From assembly GCA_963815135.1 (NCBI GenBank), contig CAWFFO010000006.1, positions 434,001 to 498,000 on the forward strand: a stretch of DNA of 64,000 nt, written 5' to 3'. Shown piece after piece: positions 1-9,290 of this stretch (position 1 is its first letter; each line of letters starts with the position of its first letter). Under the pieces are notes generated by a model. That model was not told the DNA's origin and did no database searches. It saw nothing but the letters and a program-made list of their open reading frames with translations. This stretch comes from CAIWTU01 sp963815135 (GTDB taxonomy: Bacteria > Desulfobacterota > Desulfuromonadia > Geobacterales > Geobacteraceae). The translations under genes and the position numbers were made by a program.

Positions 1-1
1 G

Positions 2-2188
2 CTTCCTGTTTTCAGGGCACAGATTCCCGCTTCGGTCGATCTCAATATCCTTTTCGACCGATCCACTGCCGTCCGATCATCGGTATCCGACGTAAAATTT
101 ACCCTGGTCCTCACCATCTGTCTGGTGGTTCTCGTCATATTCCTGTTCCTGCGCAATCTTTCCGCCACCATTATTCCGAGCCTGGCGCTGCCGTTTTCCA
201 TCATCGGCACCTTCGCGGCCATGTACCTGCTGAATTTCAGCGTCGACAACATCTCTCTCATGGCGCTGACCCTGTCGGTCGGCTTCGTCGTGGACGACGC
301 AATCGTCATGCTCGAAAACATCGTCCGCCACATGGAGCAGGGAGAGGGGGTGATGGAGGCGGCGCTGAAGGGGTCCCGGGAGATCGGCTTCACCATCCTG
401 TCCATGACCCTGTCGCTGGTGGCGGTGTTCATTCCGGTCCTGTTCATGCCGGGCATCATGGGGCGGCTCCTGCATGAATTCGCCGTAACCATAAGCATGG
501 CGATCTTGATTTCCGGCGTCGTATCCCTGACCCTGACCCCGATGCTGTGCAGCCGGTTCCTCAGACCCCGCGGCGACGAGCATCATGGGCGTCTCTACAT
601 GGCCATGGAGCGCTTTTTCAACGGCATGCACGACCTCTATGACAGAACACTACAATCTGCTCTCCATCACAGGCGCATAGTGCTGGCGGTAATCCTGATC
701 CTTACCGTGGTCACCGGCTGGCTGTTCGTGAAAATGCCGAAAGGCTTTCTTCCGAGCGAGGACACCGGGCAAATCTTCGCCTTTACCGAGGCGGCCCAGG
801 GTATATCTTTCGAGGATATGGTGCGTCACCAGAAACAACTGGCCGCCATCGTGGCCAGGGATCCGAACATAGAGGCTTTCATGTCTGCAGTCGGGGCGGG
901 CGGGGCAAGCTCGTCGAGCAATACCGGCCGCATCTTCATGCGTCTCAAGCCACGCAACGAGAGGAAGCTCTCCGCCGACGAAATCATCCAGGAACTCAAG
1001 CCGAAACTGGCAAAGGTGCCGGGGATCAGGATGTTCATGCAGAACCTCCCCGCAATCCGCATCGGCGGGAGGCTGACCAAGAGCCAGTACCAGTATACTC
1101 TGCAGAGCCCTGACAAGGACTCACTTTACAAATATTCGGCACTGCTGGAAGAGAAAATGCGCGGGCTGCCACAGTTGCAGGATGTTACAAGCGACCTGCA
1201 GATCAAGAACCCGCAGGTGAATGTAGTCATTGACCGTGACAAGGCTGCAGCCCTCGGGATATCCGCTTCTCAGGTCGAGAATGCCTTGTATTACGCCTAT
1301 GGATCACGCCAGGTTTCGACGATTTATGCTCCCAATGACCAATACCAGGTAATCCTGGAATTGGAAGATAAATACCAGCGGGAGCCATCGGCCCTGTCCA
1401 TGCTCTATATCCATTCAAATACAGGCCAACTCGTTCCCCTGAATACTGTAGCAACCCTGGAAAAAGGTCTCGGACCATTGACAGTGAATCATCAGGGCCA
1501 GCTGCCGGCTGTCACCCTCTCTTTCAATCTGAAGCCGGGGGTTGCCATCGGTAATGCAGTGCCGCTTGTGGATAAGCTGGCCAGGGAGACCTTGCCGGCA
1601 ACGGTCAGCACCAGCTTCCAGGGGACTGCCCAGGCGTTCCAGTCTTCTCTGCAGGGACTATGGCTGCTCCTCCTGATGGCGGTGCTGGTCATCTATATCG
1701 TCCTGGGTATTCTCTATGAAAGCTTTATCCATCCCCTGACCATACTTTCCGGATTACCCGCTGCCGGTTTCGGCGCGCTCATCACCCTTATGATATTCCA
1801 CAAGGAACTGGATGTTTATGCGTTTGTCGGGGTGATCATGCTGATCGGAATAGTCAAGAAAAACGCCATCATGATGATCGACTTTGCCCTGGAGGCACAG
1901 CGGAAAGAAGGCAAGTCACCCATCGACGCCATCTACCAGGGTGCGCTGATTCGTTTCCGGCCGATCATGATGACCACCATGGCGGCACTCATGGGAACTC
2001 TGCCCATTGCAATAGGCTTCGGCGCCGGAGCAGAAGGCAGACGTCCCCTCGGACTTGCGGTCGTCGGCGGACTGATCGTCTCCCAGCTCCTGACCCTGTA
2101 TATAACACCCGTGGTCTATTACTACATGGACAGGTTCCTGCAACTGATGGTCAGGAGGAAAAGGCAGCCTGCGGCCGCTGGCAGCTAG
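2..2188 (+). CDS. RND-family multidrug efflux permease, C-terminal part (5' end outside window)
   Basis: The frame is open from base 2, so the gene starts upstream; about 728 residues of an expected ~1030 are present. The product is an inner-membrane proton/drug antiporter of the AcrB/MdtBC class, working with a periplasmic adaptor and an outer-membrane channel. The visible part begins in the porter domain just before TM2, with a DRS motif ahead of a long hydrophobic segment, then has the motif GFVVDDAIVMLENI whose Asp pair sits in the proton-relay helix TM4. A large periplasmic loop and a second six-helix half follow, ending in a basic tail. The wording of the TM4 motif is closer to MdtB/MdtC/MuxBC than to AcrB, so MdtC-like is a guess. 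No frameshift is seen. Confidence 0.95.
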   Translation, partial: LPVFRAQIPASVDLNILFDRSTAVRSSVSDVKFTLVLTICLVVLVIFLFLRNLSATIIPSLALPFSIIGTFAAMYLLNFSVDNISLMALTLSVGFVVDDAIVMLENIVRHMEQGEGVMEAALKGSREIGFTILSMTLSLVAVFIPVLFMPGIMGRLLHEFAVTISMAILISGVVSLTLTPMLCSRFLRPRGDEHHGRLYMAMERFFNGMHDLYDRTLQSALHHRRIVLAVILILTVVTGWLFVKMPKGFLPSEDTGQIFAFTEAAQGISFEDMVRHQKQLAAIVARDPNIEAFMSAVGAGGASSSSNTGRIFMRLKPRNERKLSADEIIQELKPKLAKVPGIRMFMQNLPAIRIGGRLTKSQYQYTLQSPDKDSLYKYSALLEEKMRGLPQLQDVTSDLQIKNPQVNVVIDRDKAAALGISASQVENALYYAYGSRQVSTIYAPNDQYQVILELEDKYQREPSALSMLYIHSNTGQLVPLNTVATLEKGLGPLTVNHQGQLPAVTLSFNLKPGVAIGNAVPLVDKLARETLPATVSTSFQGTAQAFQSSLQGLWLLLLMAVLVIYIVLGILYESFIHPLTILSGLPAAGFGALITLMIFHKELDVYAFVGVIMLIGIVKKNAIMMIDFALEAQRKEGKSPIDAIYQGALIRFRPIMMTTMAALMGTLPIAIGFGAGAEGRRPLGLAVVGGLIVSQLLTLYITPVVYYYMDRFLQLMVRRKRQPAAAGS

Positions 2189-2228
2189 CGACCGGGGGCG
2201 AAGGAGTCAGGAGGCAGGAGGCGATTTT

Positions 2229-3374
2229 GTGAGTCTTTTCTTTCTTACATTTTTTCTCATATACGGCGGAGTGCACTGCTATGCCTTTCTCAAGTTCAGG
2301 AGCGCTTTTTCTCCCGGTCCAGCGGCAAGCGCAATTCTCATCCTTTTCCTCGTCTTCCTGGCTGTCGCCCCGGTCCTGGTGCGGATTACGGAGAGGCACG
2401 GATTCGAGGAGCCTGCCAGGGTGCTTGCGTATATCGGCTATTGCTGGATGGGTTTCCTGTTTCTCTTTTTCTGCGCCTCGCTGGCAATAGACCTGTATCG
2501 ACTGCTGTTGTACGTGCCCGGGGCAATCCTGCACAGGGATATTTCTCCGTTGTCGCCGTCGGCCAGGAATATATTTCTCATTGCATTTTCATATGCACTA
2601 TGCATTTCCGTCTACGGCTTTTTCGAGGCGATAAACATCCGCACTGAGCGGGTTATCGTGGAATCGCCCAAGATCCCTGCCGGAATCGGGCGGATCAGGG
2701 TGGTGCAGATTTCCGATGTGCATCTCGGCCTGATTGTAAGATCGGATCGTCTGCGGAGGATTATTCGCGAGATCAGGAGGGCGGATCCCGATATTCTGGT
2801 ATCTACAGGCGACCTGGTAGACGGCCAGATTGATGGTCTTTCCATGCTGGTAGCGGCTTTTCGCGACATAAAGCCGAAATTCGGGAAATTCGCAGTCACG
2901 GGAAATCATGAATATTACGCCGGAATAGGACAGGCACTGGATTTTACCAGAAAGGCGGGCTTCACGGTCCTGGGAGGAGCTTCCGAGGAAACAGCCGGGA
3001 TAACAATTGCCGGAGTCAACGATCCCACCGGCTATCAGATGGGAATTGATAAAAAGGTGGACGAAAAGGAACTTCTGTCAAGGCATTCCCCCGAACAGTT
3101 CACGTTATTTCTCAAACACCGGCCGGTGGTGGGAAATAACTGCCTGGGATTGTTTGATCTGCAACTTTCGGGGCATATACACAAAGGGCAGATTTTCCCG
3201 TTCAGCCTGGTCACGCGTCTTTTTTACCCGCTGGGCACGGGGCTTACGCGACTGCCTGGAAATGCGGATATCTATGTCAGCAGGGGAACGGGAACATGGG
3301 GGCCGCCGATCCGCTTCTTGGCGCCCCCAGAGGTTACCGTTATAGACATAGTCCGGGGTCATGCGGGAGGGTAA
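2229..3374 (+). CDS. Membrane-anchored metallophosphoesterase (calcineurin-like)
   Basis: The start is GTG at 2229 behind a strong AGGAGG. The first ~145 residues hold about four hydrophobic segments; the rest is a calcineurin-type phosphoesterase domain. Metal-binding motifs appear in order: QISDVHLG (D-x-H), STGDLVDG (GD), VTGNHEYY (GNHE) and LSGHIHKGQ (GHxH). This is the YkuE/YpbG-type architecture of membrane phosphoesterases, in which a dinuclear metal site hydrolyses phosphomonoesters or diesters; the natural substrate is unknown. It follows the RND gene by 40 bp and may share its transcript. Confidence 0.9.
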   Translation: MSLFFLTFFLIYGGVHCYAFLKFRSAFSPGPAASAILILFLVFLAVAPVLVRITERHGFEEPARVLAYIGYCWMGFLFLFFCASLAIDLYRLLLYVPGAILHRDISPLSPSARNIFLIAFSYALCISVYGFFEAINIRTERVIVESPKIPAGIGRIRVVQISDVHLGLIVRSDRLRRIIREIRRADPDILVSTGDLVDGQIDGLSMLVAAFRDIKPKFGKFAVTGNHEYYAGIGQALDFTRKAGFTVLGGASEETAGITIAGVNDPTGYQMGIDKKVDEKELLSRHSPEQFTLFLKHRPVVGNNCLGLFDLQLSGHIHKGQIFPFSLVTRLFYPLGTGLTRLPGNADIYVSRGTGTWGPPIRFLAPPEVTVIDIVRGHAGG

Positions 3375-3382
3375 TCCGGCTT

Positions 3383-3562
3383 TCAGTTGCAGTCATCTCT
3401 CCAGCAGCAGTTTAATTGCCCGCACCTGTCAGAATAGTCGGTGTTATAGCAATCGTTGTTGCCTTCCTCACGTTGAATAGTCCTGATAATGTCGACCTTT
3501 TTCATGTTGCCTGTTTTGATGTTTCTCTGCTTGGCGATTTCCCTTACATCCTGGATTTTCAT
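3383..3562 (-). CDS. Small SAP/Rho-N domain protein, 59 aa
   Basis: A 59-codon gene with a good ribosome site (AGAGGTGA) ahead of ATG at 3562. Residues 1-32 have the helix-turn-helix of the SAP / Rho N-terminal domain (VREIAKQRNIK...MKKVDIIRTIQ), a short nucleic-acid-binding fold. The tail is Cys-rich, with Cys at 38, 47, 52, 53 and 58, so a metal site is possible. Small proteins of this form are familiar in Geobacter-type genomes, but their role is not established. It is convergent with the phosphoesterase gene, whose stop lies 8 bp away. Confidence 0.8.
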   Translation of the reverse strand: MKIQDVREIAKQRNIKTGNMKKVDIIRTIQREEGNNDCYNTDYSDRCGQLNCCWRDDCN

Positions 3563-3846
3563 GATATACGTTCACCTCTCGAAATTTAATGGTCCCTGCC
3601 GTCTCCCACGGAAATATTGTCTTTAGAAAATCTATTTATAACAAAATTTCCTCAATACTTTCAACCCGTAATGAACCGGCGGGAATTTTCAACAACTATA
3701 TCAGACGTTGTTGCAAAATCAACGTCAAGCTCTGGAAATTATTTTCATTTTTTATACTGATCGTGTAGGATTGAAATACTGTAACTTTTACGGAACCGTT
3801 GTCCGGGTTAACGTAATTTTACGAAATGCAAACGAAGGAGAAACAA

Positions 3847-4641
3847 ATGTTTAAAGCTGACAGTCGCGTATTGCGGACGGTTATTAAAAAGGCCGCGAAT
3901 CTGAAAGCAAGTTCGCTGCCGGTTATCCCTCTGCTGATGCTTTGTTTTACGATTTTCCTGCCCAGCGGCGCAAATGCCTACAGCATACCGGAAAAACTGG
4001 TTTTCGATCTGACATGGACCGGAATCAAGGCAGGTACAGCCACACAGGAAATTGTCAAGGAAAACGGTGTTACTAAAATAATATCAACCGCCCGCTCAGC
4101 AGACTGGCTCTCCGTGTTTTTTCCGGTAGAGGACAGGATCGAGACAGTGCTGGCAAATTCGAAAACCGCGGGACCGGGACTGCCGATAACCTACAATATG
4201 AAAATCCATGAAGGGAAAACGCGGCGCGACAAGGAAATCACCTTTGATCACGCGAAGAAGACGGCTCTGTATGTGGACCGGATGAACGGCGAAAAAAAGA
4301 GTTTTGATATCGAAAAGGATACCCTTGATACCCTTTCAAGTTTCTACTATCTGAGATCAATGCCGCTGGAAATCGGGAAATCGGTTTTTGTTACCGTTTT
4401 TGACGGCAAGAGATTATGGAATACCGAAATCCGGGTCCTGCGCAGGGAAAAGATTAAAACCGACCTTGGCAGATTCGATACCATTGTCGTTCAACCCCTG
4501 ATGAAAGCGGAAGGTATTTTCGACAAGAGGGGCGATATGTTCATCTGGCTGACCGATGACGCAAGAAGGCTTCCGGTAAAAATGAAAACGAAGGTGCCGG
4601 TCGGGAGTGTCACCGCGACATTGGTCGGCGGAAGTTATTGA
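3847..4641 (+). CDS. DUF3108 domain-containing periplasmic/outer-membrane-associated protein
   Basis: I chose ATG at 3847 because AAGGAG lies 8 bp upstream; an in-frame ATG at 3826 would put that site inside the gene. The N-terminus has a basic stretch and a long hydrophobic segment ending near ANA-Y, consistent with a signal peptide of about 44 residues. The mature protein begins FDLTWTGIKAG and ends GDMFIWLTDDARRLPV...VGSVTATL, the typical pattern of DUF3108, a predicted beta-rich fold. Function is unknown; members are often near envelope genes. Confidence 0.85.
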   Translation: MFKADSRVLRTVIKKAANLKASSLPVIPLLMLCFTIFLPSGANAYSIPEKLVFDLTWTGIKAGTATQEIVKENGVTKIISTARSADWLSVFFPVEDRIETVLANSKTAGPGLPITYNMKIHEGKTRRDKEITFDHAKKTALYVDRMNGEKKSFDIEKDTLDTLSSFYYLRSMPLEIGKSVFVTVFDGKRLWNTEIRVLRREKIKTDLGRFDTIVVQPLMKAEGIFDKRGDMFIWLTDDARRLPVKMKTKVPVGSVTATLVGGSY

Positions 4642-4651
4642 AAATCCGTGG

Positions 4652-5329
4652 CTATGACATCGACAGGGATTTTTCCGAAATATTTTCATCAATGGCGCCG
4701 GCTTGATATACCTTGTTGTTAGGAACGCGGAGCAGGGTCCAGTAACCGAAAAAGTTCACAGGGCAGATTTCCTCTACCACAAGCCCGGTTTGCAAGAGAA
4801 ACCTGTCCAGGGGTAAGGCGGGATTGAACCCCAGGTATCTGGAAAGGGGGGCCAGCAGCCGCTCGCATGCGCCAATCAGAGGATTGGCATTGTGGAAGTG
4901 ATTGACGATAAGCAGTTCTCCGCCCGGTTTGCACACCCTGCGCATTTCCTGTATCAGCCGCACAGGGTCGGGCGCCACGGTAACCACATACATGGCCGTG
5001 ACCTTATCGAAACTGTTATCGGGAAAATCCATCTGCTCGGCGTTCATTTCCATGAGAGCCAGGATATTGGACAGATTGCGGCTGCGTACCAGAGCACGTG
5101 CCCGTTCCAGCATTTGGGGTGAAATGTCGATACCGATGACACGCACCTTTGGGTCGTAGAGGGGTAATGACAGGCCCGTTCCGACACCTACTTCAAGTAC
5201 CGTGTCATCGGGACGACAACACATTTTTTCCACCACTCTTTTCCTGCCCTGACTGAGCAGTGGTCCGAAACAGAAATCGTATGACGGCGCATAGCGTCTG
5301 TATGTTTTCTTTATGGAGGAAATGTCCAT
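4652..5329 (-). CDS. Class I SAM-dependent methyltransferase, PmtA/UbiE-like
   Basis: This is a 225-residue Rossmann methyltransferase. Motif I is VLEVGVGTGLSLP (SAM-binding glycine loop), the acidic end of beta-2 is IGIDISPQML, and motif IV/post-I includes FDKVTAMYVV. The C-terminal part (VNHFHNANPL, GFNPALPLDRFL) resembles Rhodobacter-type phosphatidylethanolamine N-methyltransferase PmtA, which makes phosphatidylcholine from PE. A ubiquinone/menaquinone-type methyltransferase is the main alternative. It is convergent with the DUF3108 gene. Confidence 0.8.
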   Translation of the reverse strand: MDISSIKKTYRRYAPSYDFCFGPLLSQGRKRVVEKMCCRPDDTVLEVGVGTGLSLPLYDPKVRVIGIDISPQMLERARALVRSRNLSNILALMEMNAEQMDFPDNSFDKVTAMYVVTVAPDPVRLIQEMRRVCKPGGELLIVNHFHNANPLIGACERLLAPLSRYLGFNPALPLDRFLLQTGLVVEEICPVNFFGYWTLLRVPNNKVYQAGAIDENISEKSLSMS

Positions 5330-5528
5330 TAGGTCAGCCCGGCAGTTCTTTAGAGCGTCAGGGAATTGCGACGCTGTTTCCGATTTTGTAATCAGTTAAA
5401 TATTTATAGAATACCGGCTTCTTTCTAAAAAGCAAAAAATCCCCGACTGTAAAATCAAATTTCCATATTATGAATAAAAGTTCTTCAGGTAATGTAGCTA
5501 CGCTCGTTAACTCAGGTCGTGAGTGTGG

Positions 5529-5557
5529 TTGACGATTGCTTTGCAAATATGTTAAAT
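5529..5557 (+). promoter_or_regulatory. Possible sigma-70 promoter for bioF
   Basis: A TTGACG -35 box and a TTAAAT -10 box (4 of 6) are separated by 17 bp, about 20-25 bp upstream of the bioF start. No clear BirA operator was seen next to it. Confidence 0.35.
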
Positions 5558-5576
5558 CTTGTAGGGTCGAAGGGAG

Positions 5577-6761
5577 ATGGTGATTTTGAGCGCTTTTCAC
5601 GAAGAACTGGAATTGCTGAAAAAACAGGGGCTTTACCGTTCCACGCGTCTTGTGGAAGGCGCCCAGAGGAGCCGGGTGACACTGGATGGCCGGGAAGTGG
5701 TCATGCTCTGCTCCAACAATTACCTCGGACTTGCCGATCATCCGCTGCTCAAAGAGGCTGCAATCAGGGCGGTAGAGAAATACGGCGTATCAAGCGGCGC
5801 ATCGCGACTTGTTTCCGGGACCATGGAGCTGCACGAGGAACTGGAAGATTCCATCGCCCGTTTCAAGGGTACCGATGCCGCTCTTCTGTTTAATTCAGGT
5901 TATGCGGCCAATACCGGCATAATCCCGGCTCTTGCGGGCAGAGGAGACACCGTTTTCTGCGACAGGCTGAACCATGCGAGTATTGTGGATGGTTGTCTGC
6001 TTTCAAGGGCCAGGCTGGTCAGATATCCTCATAACGATATGGAAACGCTGGGAAGGCTTCTGGAAAAAAATGCTACGAAAGGCCGCAATCTCATCGTAAC
6101 CGACGGGGTGTTCAGCATGGATGGCGATTTCGCCCACCTGCCACAGCTGGTTGCCCTGAAAAAGGAGTTCGGAGCCATGCTGATGGTGGACGATGCCCAC
6201 GGCACCGGCGTTATCGGCAGATCCGGCAGGGGCACCGCGGAACATTTTGATCTTCTATCCGAAATAGATATTCATATGGGCACGCTTGGCAAGGCCTTCG
6301 GCAGTTTCGGGGCTTATGCCGCTGCGTCCCTGGACACCATTGCATTCCTGATCAATAAGGCCAGAAGCTTTATTTTTTCAACATCGTTACCTCCGGCCGT
6401 TCTCGCTATTTCCATAGCAGCGATAGAACTCGTCACTTCCCCGGAAGGGAGCACGCTGCGTAAGCGTTTGAGGGAGAATACCGATTATTTCCGCTCCGCT
6501 CTCCAGAGTGAAGGGTTTGACACTATGGACAGCGAAACCCAGATCGTGCCTGTTTTTGCGGGCGAAGCGGAAAAGGTTATGGAATTCTCCCGGCTCGTTC
6601 TGGAACACGATGTCTATGTACAGGGAATTCGGCCTCCCACGGTTCCTGCCGCTTCCTGTCGCCTGCGATGCACAATGATGGCAACCCATACCCGCGAAGA
6701 TCTGGACAAATCGGTGGAAGCAATAACGAAAGCAGGTAAACAGGTGGGGATAATCGCTTGA
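5577..6761 (+). CDS. bioF: 8-amino-7-oxononanoate synthase
   Basis: This PLP-dependent alpha-oxoamine synthase condenses pimeloyl-ACP/CoA with L-alanine in biotin synthesis. Hallmarks are CSNNYLGLADHP near residue 44, SGASRLVSGT, the DDAHGTGV segment that contacts the cofactor, and GTLGKAFGSFG carrying the Schiff-base lysine. Length (about 394 aa) is normal. A 2-amino-3-ketobutyrate CoA ligase is very similar, but the neighbours bioH and bioC favour BioF. The start is uncertain: GGGAG at 5572-5576 abuts the ATG at 5577, so TTG at 5586 has better spacing. Confidence 0.92.
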   Translation: MVILSAFHEELELLKKQGLYRSTRLVEGAQRSRVTLDGREVVMLCSNNYLGLADHPLLKEAAIRAVEKYGVSSGASRLVSGTMELHEELEDSIARFKGTDAALLFNSGYAANTGIIPALAGRGDTVFCDRLNHASIVDGCLLSRARLVRYPHNDMETLGRLLEKNATKGRNLIVTDGVFSMDGDFAHLPQLVALKKEFGAMLMVDDAHGTGVIGRSGRGTAEHFDLLSEIDIHMGTLGKAFGSFGAYAAASLDTIAFLINKARSFIFSTSLPPAVLAISIAAIELVTSPEGSTLRKRLRENTDYFRSALQSEGFDTMDSETQIVPVFAGEAEKVMEFSRLVLEHDVYVQGIRPPTVPAASCRLRCTMMATHTREDLDKSVEAITKAGKQVGIIA

Positions 6762-6830
6762 GAACTGCAGCTCCTGGTAGAAGTAGGAAAAGCAAAGGTC
6801 CGTATAGTCCTTGGTCCCTCAAAGGTCTTT

Positions 6831-7655
6831 ATGCCGTTTGTTGAAACCCCGTCCGGGGTCATCATACATTATGAATCGATGGGCGAAGGCTATCCGCTGG
6901 TTTTTGTCCATGGCTGGTCCATGTCAGGAAGGGTCTGGCACTACCAGGCCGATGCTTTTGCATCTTCATACAGGGTTGTCACGGTCGATCTGCGCGGGCA
7001 CGGCGAATCATCGCGGAGCGCCGAGGGGTACAGCTTTGATGATTTTGCCTCGGATATCTCCGATCTTTTTGAAGCGCTTGATCTCCAAAATGCCGTCATC
7101 GCAGGCTGGTCCATGGGCGCGCAGGTGGTGTTGCAGTCATTTGCGCGGTTAAGAGCCCGGACAGCCGCCCTTGTGCTTGTCGGCGGCACCCCCAGGTTCA
7201 CTTCTTCCGAAGACTGGCCTTTTGGCCTTCCTCCGGCTGAAATAAGGATGATGGCAATTCGTCTTAAAAAGAATTACACGAAAACCATGGGAGAGTTTTT
7301 TGAAGGTATGTTTTCAGATGGGGAGCTGTCCCGTGAAAGTTACCAGCGGATCGCAAGGGATATCGTCATGGGCGGCAGGCTTCCGATTCCGGAGACTGCC
7401 CTGAAAACCCTCGATACCCTGAATTCGGCGGATCTGCGCGGCCTGCTCCCCGACATGGATGCGCCGGTCCTGCTGGTTCACGGTGCCAATGATAAAATTA
7501 CCCTGCCCGAAGCATCTCTGTACATGAAGCGCATTTTTCCCCATGCAAAAGCGGAAATTTTCGAAGGATGCGGACATGCGCCGTTCCTCTCACGTCCGGA
7601 AGAATTCAATTCCCTGCTGCATTCTTTCCTGGAGGGAATATATGGCCGCCATTGA
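6831..7655 (+). CDS. bioH: Pimeloyl-ACP methyl ester carboxylesterase (alpha/beta hydrolase)
   Basis: This 274-residue alpha/beta hydrolase has the oxyanion motif VFVHGWSMS, the nucleophile elbow GWSMGAQ, the acid in HGANDKI and the catalytic His in GCGHAPF. BioH removes the methyl ester added by BioC so that pimeloyl-ACP can leave fatty-acid synthesis for BioF. Its position between bioF and bioC, with the last 14 bp overlapping bioC, supports this role over a generic esterase. Confidence 0.87.
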   Translation: MPFVETPSGVIIHYESMGEGYPLVFVHGWSMSGRVWHYQADAFASSYRVVTVDLRGHGESSRSAEGYSFDDFASDISDLFEALDLQNAVIAGWSMGAQVVLQSFARLRARTAALVLVGGTPRFTSSEDWPFGLPPAEIRMMAIRLKKNYTKTMGEFFEGMFSDGELSRESYQRIARDIVMGGRLPIPETALKTLDTLNSADLRGLLPDMDAPVLLVHGANDKITLPEASLYMKRIFPHAKAEIFEGCGHAPFLSRPEEFNSLLHSFLEGIYGRH

Positions 7656-8466
7656 CAGGAACCGTGTCAGGCGTTCTTTTGGCAGACAGGCATCTGAATA
7701 TGACGCTCAAGTGGACGTTCAGTCACGGGTTGTGGAACGGTTGGCTCAGATTCTGAGCTTGCAGGAACTCCGGCCGGACCGGATTCTGGATATCGGCACG
7801 GGAACCGGCGCGCTGCCGGCCCGCCTGTCCGGGACATATCCCGGCTCCACCCTTTACGGCATCGACCTTGCCCCGGAAATGAGTCTCGTCGCCAGGCTGA
7901 AAATGCCGAATGATCAAAGAACGTTTTTTCTGTCCGGGGATGCGGAAATGCTGCCTTTTGCCGGCGGGGCTTTTGATCTTGTTGTATCCGCTTCAACCTT
8001 CCAGTGGCTGGATTGCCTCGACGCGGCCTTTGCCGAGGCATTCAGAGTGCTGTTGCCGGGTGGAACATTCTGTTTTGCCCTGTTCGGAGGAAATACCCTT
8101 TTTGAACTGAAAAATTCCTTTCGCCGTGCCCTGGAATCCCGTAACAGTGAACGCAAAGACCATTTGCATGATTTCCACGATTTGCAGGAAGTGGAAGACT
8201 CACTTGTTCGGGCCGGTTTTGCCGATTGTCGTGCAAACTCAGAGAAATATCGTGAATACCATGAAGATGTCCGGGCACTTCTCCGCTCGCTAAAGAAAAC
8301 AGGCGCAGGCAACGCCAGCCGTACCGTTTCGCGCGGTCTGTCGGGCAGGCTGGTCATCCAGCGCATGATCGATTTGTACGGCAGCACCTATTCCGTTGAC
8401 GGTCACGTTCCCGCCACCTATGAGGTAATCTACGCCATGGGGAGAAAATGCCATTCTTCAATTTAA
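7642..8466 (+). CDS. bioC: Malonyl-ACP O-methyltransferase
   Basis: I chose ATG at 7642, preceded by GGAGGG, although the frame stays open further upstream inside bioH. The 274-residue product begins with the BioC-like DRNRVRRSFGRQASEYD and has SAM motif I (ILDIGTGTGALPA), GIDLAPEM, and FDLVVSASTFQWLD. BioC methylates malonyl-ACP to start pimelate synthesis. The 14-bp overlap with bioH implies coupled translation. The biotin genes bioA, bioD and bioB are not in the window. Confidence 0.9.
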   Translation: MAAIDRNRVRRSFGRQASEYDAQVDVQSRVVERLAQILSLQELRPDRILDIGTGTGALPARLSGTYPGSTLYGIDLAPEMSLVARLKMPNDQRTFFLSGDAEMLPFAGGAFDLVVSASTFQWLDCLDAAFAEAFRVLLPGGTFCFALFGGNTLFELKNSFRRALESRNSERKDHLHDFHDLQEVEDSLVRAGFADCRANSEKYREYHEDVRALLRSLKKTGAGNASRTVSRGLSGRLVIQRMIDLYGSTYSVDGHVPATYEVIYAMGRKCHSSI

Positions 8467-8540
8467 GGCATTGACAATATTGCCTTATAAACATATAAAA
8501 ATTCTCTAAACATCATCCGCGGACGGTTAATCTCCAAAAT

Positions 8541-9101
8541 ATGTTCGAGAATACTTTGAATCTGCCCAACCTTATAACAGTTCTCAGGATCTGCCTTGTT
8601 CCAGTCATCATCAAACTCATGCTCAGCGAACATTACATGGCCGCGTTGTGGCTTTTCACTGCAGCGGGAGTCAGTGACGCTCTTGATGGTTATATCGCAC
8701 GACGCTTCGACATGCGCACCACGCTGGGAGCAACGCTCGATCCCCTGGCCGACAAGATTCTCATCATTGCATCGGTAATTTCCCTTTGTCGATTGGGGCT
8801 TCTGCCGGTTTGGCTCGCGGTTGTAGTGGTCTGCCGCGACCTTGTAATTGCCGGCGGCGCCATTGCCTGGCGATACGCGATCGGACGGTTGCATATGGAC
8901 CCTCTCATTTCAAGCAAAATCAACACATTCATGCAGGTAGGTATGATATTCCTGGTGCTGGGTAAGGCTTCCGGAATGGAAGGAATATCTATCCTGCTGC
9001 CATATCTGTTCACATTAGTCCTGATCACTTCCCTTTTTTCCGGAATCCAATATGTTTTTGTCTGGAGCAAAAAGGCATTGGACAAGAAACGACCCTCCTG
9101 A
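8541..9101 (+). CDS. CDP-alcohol phosphatidyltransferase, PgsA-like
   Basis: This integral membrane enzyme of 186 residues carries the family signature D-x2-D-G-x2-A-R-x8-9-G-x3-D-x3-D from SDALDGYIARR to LDPLADK. It begins LNLPNLITVLRI, as PgsA proteins do, and has about five hydrophobic helices. The likely reaction is CDP-diacylglycerol plus glycerol-3-phosphate to phosphatidylglycerol-phosphate; phosphatidylserine or cardiolipin synthases of the same fold are less likely at this length. No strong ribosome site is seen before ATG at 8541. Confidence 0.85.
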   Translation: MFENTLNLPNLITVLRICLVPVIIKLMLSEHYMAALWLFTAAGVSDALDGYIARRFDMRTTLGATLDPLADKILIIASVISLCRLGLLPVWLAVVVVCRDLVIAGGAIAWRYAIGRLHMDPLISSKINTFMQVGMIFLVLGKASGMEGISILLPYLFTLVLITSLFSGIQYVFVWSKKALDKKRPS

Positions 9102-9256
9102 AATTCTGAAATCACGAATTATGCTATGAATGGTTGTCTATTCTTTAAGCATTAATGTTTTATTGTATATAAATAATACTATAATAAAAACTTTCTCTGA
9201 TATTTATTGTAAACTACTGAAAATATTCCATAAAACTTTTTATTGACGCAAAAGTA

Positions 9257-9285
9257 TTGACTTTCCAATTTAATATAACTAAAAT
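9257..9285 (+). promoter_or_regulatory. Strong sigma-70-type promoter upstream of the OmpW-like gene
   Basis: A TTGACT -35 box and a TAAAAT -10 box (5 of 6 each) are separated by exactly 17 bp in an AT-rich tract. The predicted transcript starts near 9291, leaving about 220 nt of untranslated leader before the gene at 9514. Confidence 0.65.
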
Positions 9286-9290
9286 GCCCG

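Noticed and set aside
3770..3800. Pho box upstream of the DUF3108 gene (TGTAACT at about 3780)
   Set aside because: Only one half-site is similar, the partner half does not match, and no -10 box follows at the right distance.
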